Below are positions 56,739 through 59,622 of a stretch of DNA of 59,622 bases, piece after piece. A program made the translations under genes and the position numbers. Within the stretch, counting starts at the first letter, position 1. Each line of letters opens with the position of its first letter. The stretch spans positions 1-59,622 of the forward strand of contig JAJDDQ010000007.1 of NCBI GenBank assembly GCA_029260215.1, written 5' to 3'. The notes below the pieces were generated by a model. The model was not told the origin of the DNA. It saw nothing but the letters and a program-made list of their open reading frames with translations, and did not search any database. The DNA comes from Phycisphaerae bacterium. Lineage in GTDB: Bacteria; Planctomycetota; Phycisphaerae; UBA1845.

Positions 56739-56830
56739 AATCGCGGTATCGGAGGAATTGCGGCGGCGCGTCTCGATCGCCTACTGCCGTCAACCGGGCT
56801 TATGAGGCTGCGATTACGCACGCGATAAAT

Positions 56831-57637
56831 ATGTACATGAAAAAACGCGAAATACCCGCCGGTGTCTGGGACAGTTGCCAAAACTGCGGGCACATGGTCT
56901 ACCAGAAAGAGGTCGAGGAAAGTCTGCACTGCTGTCCGGAGTGTGGCCACCATCGCCGGGTCAACGCCCGCACGCGTATTCAGCAGCTTGTCGATCCCGG
57001 CTCGTTCGAGGAGTTGTACGCTGATCTTGCTCCGACCGACCCGCTGAAATTCAAGGATCGTGTAACCTACAAAGACCGCCTCAAGGACGCCCAACGGAAA
57101 ACAGGCGAAAAAGACGCCGTGATCGTCGGCAAAGCCTTCATTCGTGGCCGCTCGGTGGTGCTCGCGGTCATGAATTCGGAATTCATCATGGCCAGTATGG
57201 GATCGGTGGCGGGCGAGAAAATCACTCGGGCCATCGAGCGGGCGACCGAGGACGATTTGCCGTTGGCCATCGTGACAGCCTCAGGCGGGGCGCGCATGCA
57301 GGAGGGCATGGTCTCGCTCATGCAGATGGCCAAGACATCGGCTGCGCTGGCCAAGTTCGACGACGCGGGCGGCTTGTACATCGTGGTCGCCACCGATCCG
57401 ACGACGGCTGGCGTGGCTGCGAGCTTCGCAAGTCTTGGGGATGTCATTCTGGCTGAACCGGGCGCGATGATGGGTTTCGCCGGCCCGCGCGTGATCGCCA
57501 ACACTATTAAGCAGGAATTGCCCGACGGTTTTCAAACGGCAGAGTTCATGCTCAAACACGGCTTCGTCGATCGCATCGTCAATCGCCGCGACCTCAGACG
57601 CGAAATCGCCCGCCTGATCGATTATTGCGGCAAGTGA
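56831..57637 (+). CDS. accD: Acetyl-CoA carboxylase carboxyltransferase subunit beta
   Basis: The zinc-containing carboxyltransferase subunit of acetyl-CoA carboxylase, which makes malonyl-CoA for fatty acid synthesis. The N-terminal zinc ribbon has C16-x2-C19 and C35-x2-C38; the crotonase-like core includes TASGGARMQEG, TTAGVAASFASLGDV and GFAGPRVI, the CoA- and biotin-binding parts of the family. The length of 268 is slightly short. No accA is adjacent. Confidence 0.95.
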   Translation: MYMKKREIPAGVWDSCQNCGHMVYQKEVEESLHCCPECGHHRRVNARTRIQQLVDPGSFEELYADLAPTDPLKFKDRVTYKDRLKDAQRKTGEKDAVIVGKAFIRGRSVVLAVMNSEFIMASMGSVAGEKITRAIERATEDDLPLAIVTASGGARMQEGMVSLMQMAKTSAALAKFDDAGGLYIVVATDPTTAGVAASFASLGDVILAEPGAMMGFAGPRVIANTIKQELPDGFQTAEFMLKHGFVDRIVNRRDLRREIARLIDYCGK

Positions 57638-57712
57638 CTCCGAGCCAATGAATGGGGCGTGCGTTGAGACCGGAAGCCTCTTGTTGCGGCTCGGCCCCGC
57701 TTGATTACGATC

Positions 57713-58595
57713 ATGGACGTCGAGAGACTCAAGCGAATCCGCCGGCTGATCATCGTCGCACTCTTTGCCGACGACGAACTCGCACAACTGCTCGTGCTCA
57801 AGGGCGGAAACGCGATCGACCTCATCCATGACGTTGCCCAACGCGCATCGATTGATCTGGATTTTTCACTCGAAAGCGAATTCCCCGACTGTGACACCGA
57901 CCGCCTTCGCGATCATTTTGAGGCGTTGCTGAACGACGCGCTCGCCCCCGAGCAGTTGGCGGTTCTTGACGTAAAATTCACGGCAAGACCGCCTGAACTT
58001 AGCGACGATTTGGCTGGCTTCTGGGGCGGATACGAACTCGAATTCAAGATCGTTCATAAGGTGTCGTTGCTCACACGTGGAACGGACTTACGGAAGATAC
58101 GAATGTCCGCGGAAATCACGGGGCCGGGAAACAAGCGTGTGTTCAGGGTCGATTTCAGTCAGCACGAGTTCTGTGCCCCGAAACGGGAACACAACCTCGA
58201 TGGTTACGCAATCTACGTATACTCGCCGGAGATGATCGTGAGCGAGAAGCTCCGAGCGATCTGTCAGCAGATGCCGAAGTTCCGTCAAATCGTAAGAAGC
58301 CCTGCGGCCTCGCCACGTCCGAAGGATTTTTTTTGACATTCACACCTTGATCGAAGCGTTCGATATCGACATGGCGACGCTCAGCAACGTCGAATTGATA
58401 CGTCGCATGTTTGAAGCCAAGCGCGTGCCCTTGCATCTCCTGGGCAGGGTCAGTGCGTTTCGCGAATACCATCGAGCTGCGTTCGCGTCGGTACGTGACA
58501 CGGTCAATCCGGGAGTCACACTGCATGAGTTTGATGTCTACTTCGACTTTGTTCTGAAACAGGTCGAACGGCTAGAATCCCTTTGGGATGAATAG
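57713..58595 (+). CDS. AbiEii-type nucleotidyltransferase toxin, frameshifted at T8
   Basis: A toxin of the type IV AbiE system. The first frame has the family motifs VLKGGNAIDL and RASIDLDFS (the nucleotidyltransferase GG-x-A and DxD-like sites) and runs to PRPKDFF before stopping at 58336. The stop is created by eight T at 58327-58334; removing one T continues the family sequence without a break (DFFDIHTLIEAFDID...), ending at 58595. So the gene has a one-base insertion in a homopolymer: real phase variation or inactivation, transcript slippage, or a sequencing error. The start at 57713 is not fixed by a ribosome site. It converges with the antitoxin gene and overlaps its end by 24 bases. 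Confidence 0.8.
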
Positions 58596-59441
58596 ACGCC
58601 AGGATTTGTTGTAGTCGGGCTCTCGAAGGGCGTGCGTCAGGTAGAAGTCGAACTCAAACGGCGTTTTGCGAAAATGTGCGAGTTGGTTGTTCTTGTATCC
58701 CGCTCGCTCCATGCAAAACCCGATGGCCTGTCGGTACGGGTACGCATAGTCCAGCTCATTGAGATAAGCAGCCATCCTGTTCGCGGAAATGCGCTCTTTC
58801 GCGCGGCGGTAGGCCTCAAGAACCTCGTGAACACCACCTGCATAATGTGGTCGAACGGCAGCGTCGATCAACGTGCGTTCGGCGTTCGTCACACGAACAG
58901 GCGTCCCGTCCGGCGCCGTCTCCTCGACAACACCAAGTTGGCCTGACTGCTTACCGTTCAACAGACAGATATCAAGCCCGCGAAACGCCGCGCGATTTTT
59001 CGTTTCGCGAGGCCGTTGACGAAAGGCGTGGTGAATCCGTTCTTGATTTGGAGACAACGGCGGCCTTGGTTTGGCACTCTGCTCATGGTTGAGATAGATC
59101 GTCTTGGGGATTTGGTCCGTCCAACCGTGCACAAAGATTGCCGAGTAGTGACAGCAATACACGTTCGGCTTAAGCGTCATGAGGGTTTCGAACAGCGTGG
59201 GTTCGCGCCAAATGTACCGGGTCTCAGGCCGATGAGGGAACTCGAATACTATCTTCTTCAAAGACGTTTGATCCAACAGCATCTCAATCACATCCGCAGC
59301 CGAAGCGCTCGACGGTATCGACCAGGTCGTTCGATGCTGGTCGACAACCTGTCGAAGCTCTGACAAGCGAAACACCCGAAGACCGAGATCGTCGAAGGTT
59401 TTCGAAGAAAGCGATGTGAGTTTTTTCGTTGAACGCGCCAT
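58572..59441 (-). CDS. AbiEi-type antitoxin
   Basis: A 289-residue protein with the layout of type IV antitoxins: an N-terminal winged-helix region (VFRLSELRQVV, then a strand ending RYIWREPTLFETLMTL), the family motif HYSAIFVHGWTDQIPKTIYL, and a C-terminal segment (VRVTNAERTLIDAAVRPHYAGG, HEVLEAYRRAK) that in relatives counteracts the toxin. AbiEi proteins neutralise AbiEii and repress their own promoter by binding inverted repeats. GGGAG precedes the ATG. Its orientation, convergent to the toxin, is unusual: most AbiE pairs are an antitoxin-toxin operon. Confidence 0.82.
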   Translation of the reverse strand: MARSTKKLTSLSSKTFDDLGLRVFRLSELRQVVDQHRTTWSIPSSASAADVIEMLLDQTSLKKIVFEFPHRPETRYIWREPTLFETLMTLKPNVYCCHYSAIFVHGWTDQIPKTIYLNHEQSAKPRPPLSPNQERIHHAFRQRPRETKNRAAFRGLDICLLNGKQSGQLGVVEETAPDGTPVRVTNAERTLIDAAVRPHYAGGVHEVLEAYRRAKERISANRMAAYLNELDYAYPYRQAIGFCMERAGYKNNQLAHFRKTPFEFDFYLTHALREPDYNKSWRLFIPKGF

Positions 59442-59475
59442 GACGCTCCCGAATGCCGAAACGAGTAAGCAACGT

Positions 59476-59519
59476 GCCAGTCAATGCTAGTAGTATATAT
59501 ACTACTAGCATTGACTGGC
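59476..59519. repeat. Perfect palindrome A, first copy
   Basis: A perfect 44-base inverted repeat with GTATATATAC in the centre (axis between 59497 and 59498), 35 bases upstream of the antitoxin start. Confidence 0.9.
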
Positions 59520-59583
59520 GTCCAACCAATCGCGGTGCCCGATGCGGTATATATACCGCATCGGGCACCGCGATTGGTTGGAC
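59520..59583. repeat. Perfect palindrome B
   Basis: A perfect 64-base inverted repeat with GTATATATAC in the centre (axis between 59551 and 59552). Confidence 0.9.
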
Positions 59584-59622
59584 GCCAGTCAATGCTAGTA
59601 GTATATATACTACTAGCATTGA
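59584..59622. repeat. Perfect palindrome A, second copy, cut by window end
   Basis: The same sequence as the first A palindrome (59476 onward), ending after 39 of 44 bases at the window end. Confidence 0.9.

Noticed and set aside
59284-59619. 111-residue frame reading through the terminal palindromes
   Set aside because: It contains repeated LVVYILLALTG stretches produced only by the palindrome copies and overlaps the start of the antitoxin gene.

Overview
The window looks like a chromosome segment of a Planctomycetota bacterium, probably of the Phycisphaerae side of the phylum. This is inferred from moderately high GC, many large secreted proteins ending in dockerin-like EF-hand tails or IPTL-CTERM sorting tails, the Cys-rich GACC motif, an ECF sigma factor paired with a Pkn2-type kinase, and an ISAzo13-type (Rhodopirellula-type) transposase. 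No rRNA, tRNA or CRISPR array was seen.

Layout. 1-1.6 kb: one ISAzo13-family IS with terminal inverted repeats. 1.7-5.9 kb: a small unknown protein, a galactose-oxidase/kelch surface protein, a PepSY membrane protein and a pseudopilin. 6-12 kb: core metabolism (gatA, panC, thymidine kinase, pyrK) plus a dockerin-tailed di-haem peroxidase; pyrK is preceded by a terminator-like hairpin that may be an attenuator. 12.4-18.2 kb: a glycosyltransferase-like membrane protein, an unknown 96-residue protein with a strong terminator, and a long beta-helix protein carrying a one-base frameshift. 18.6-28.3 kb: a radical SAM enzyme, a Usp-like protein with an NhaD-type transporter, a glutamate-synthase-like enzyme, an SGNH protein, a lone receiver with a CBS-ACT protein, and a hemerythrin. 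28.3-32.1 kb: a minus-strand run scpB, lgt, FG-GAP/UnbV protein.

32.2-42 kb holds an eight-gene peptide ABC transporter operon in which two complete binding-protein/permease/permease cassettes precede one pair of ATPase genes, with overlapping starts and stops at most junctions. 42-47 kb: two large secreted planctomycete-type proteins of unknown role (one made of HEAT repeats) and a small lipoprotein. 47-49.7 kb: an ArsR regulator, a membrane rhodanese and a CoA-disulfide-reductase-rhodanese fusion, which together look like a persulfide/sulfide response operon driven by a clear sigma-70-like promoter.

50-58 kb: an ECF sigma factor with a zinc-finger/TPR kinase, a large IPTL-CTERM surface protein, rpe and accD. 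The right end carries an AbiE toxin-antitoxin pair in convergent orientation; the toxin is out of frame at a run of eight T. The window ends in a nested set of perfect palindromes directly upstream of the antitoxin gene: either a contig-end assembly artefact or an unusual operator array.

Scattered between genes are short hairpins that fall into at least two sequence classes. Within each class stem bases differ in a compensatory way while loop and tail stay constant, which suggests a REP-like family of structured intergenic repeats.
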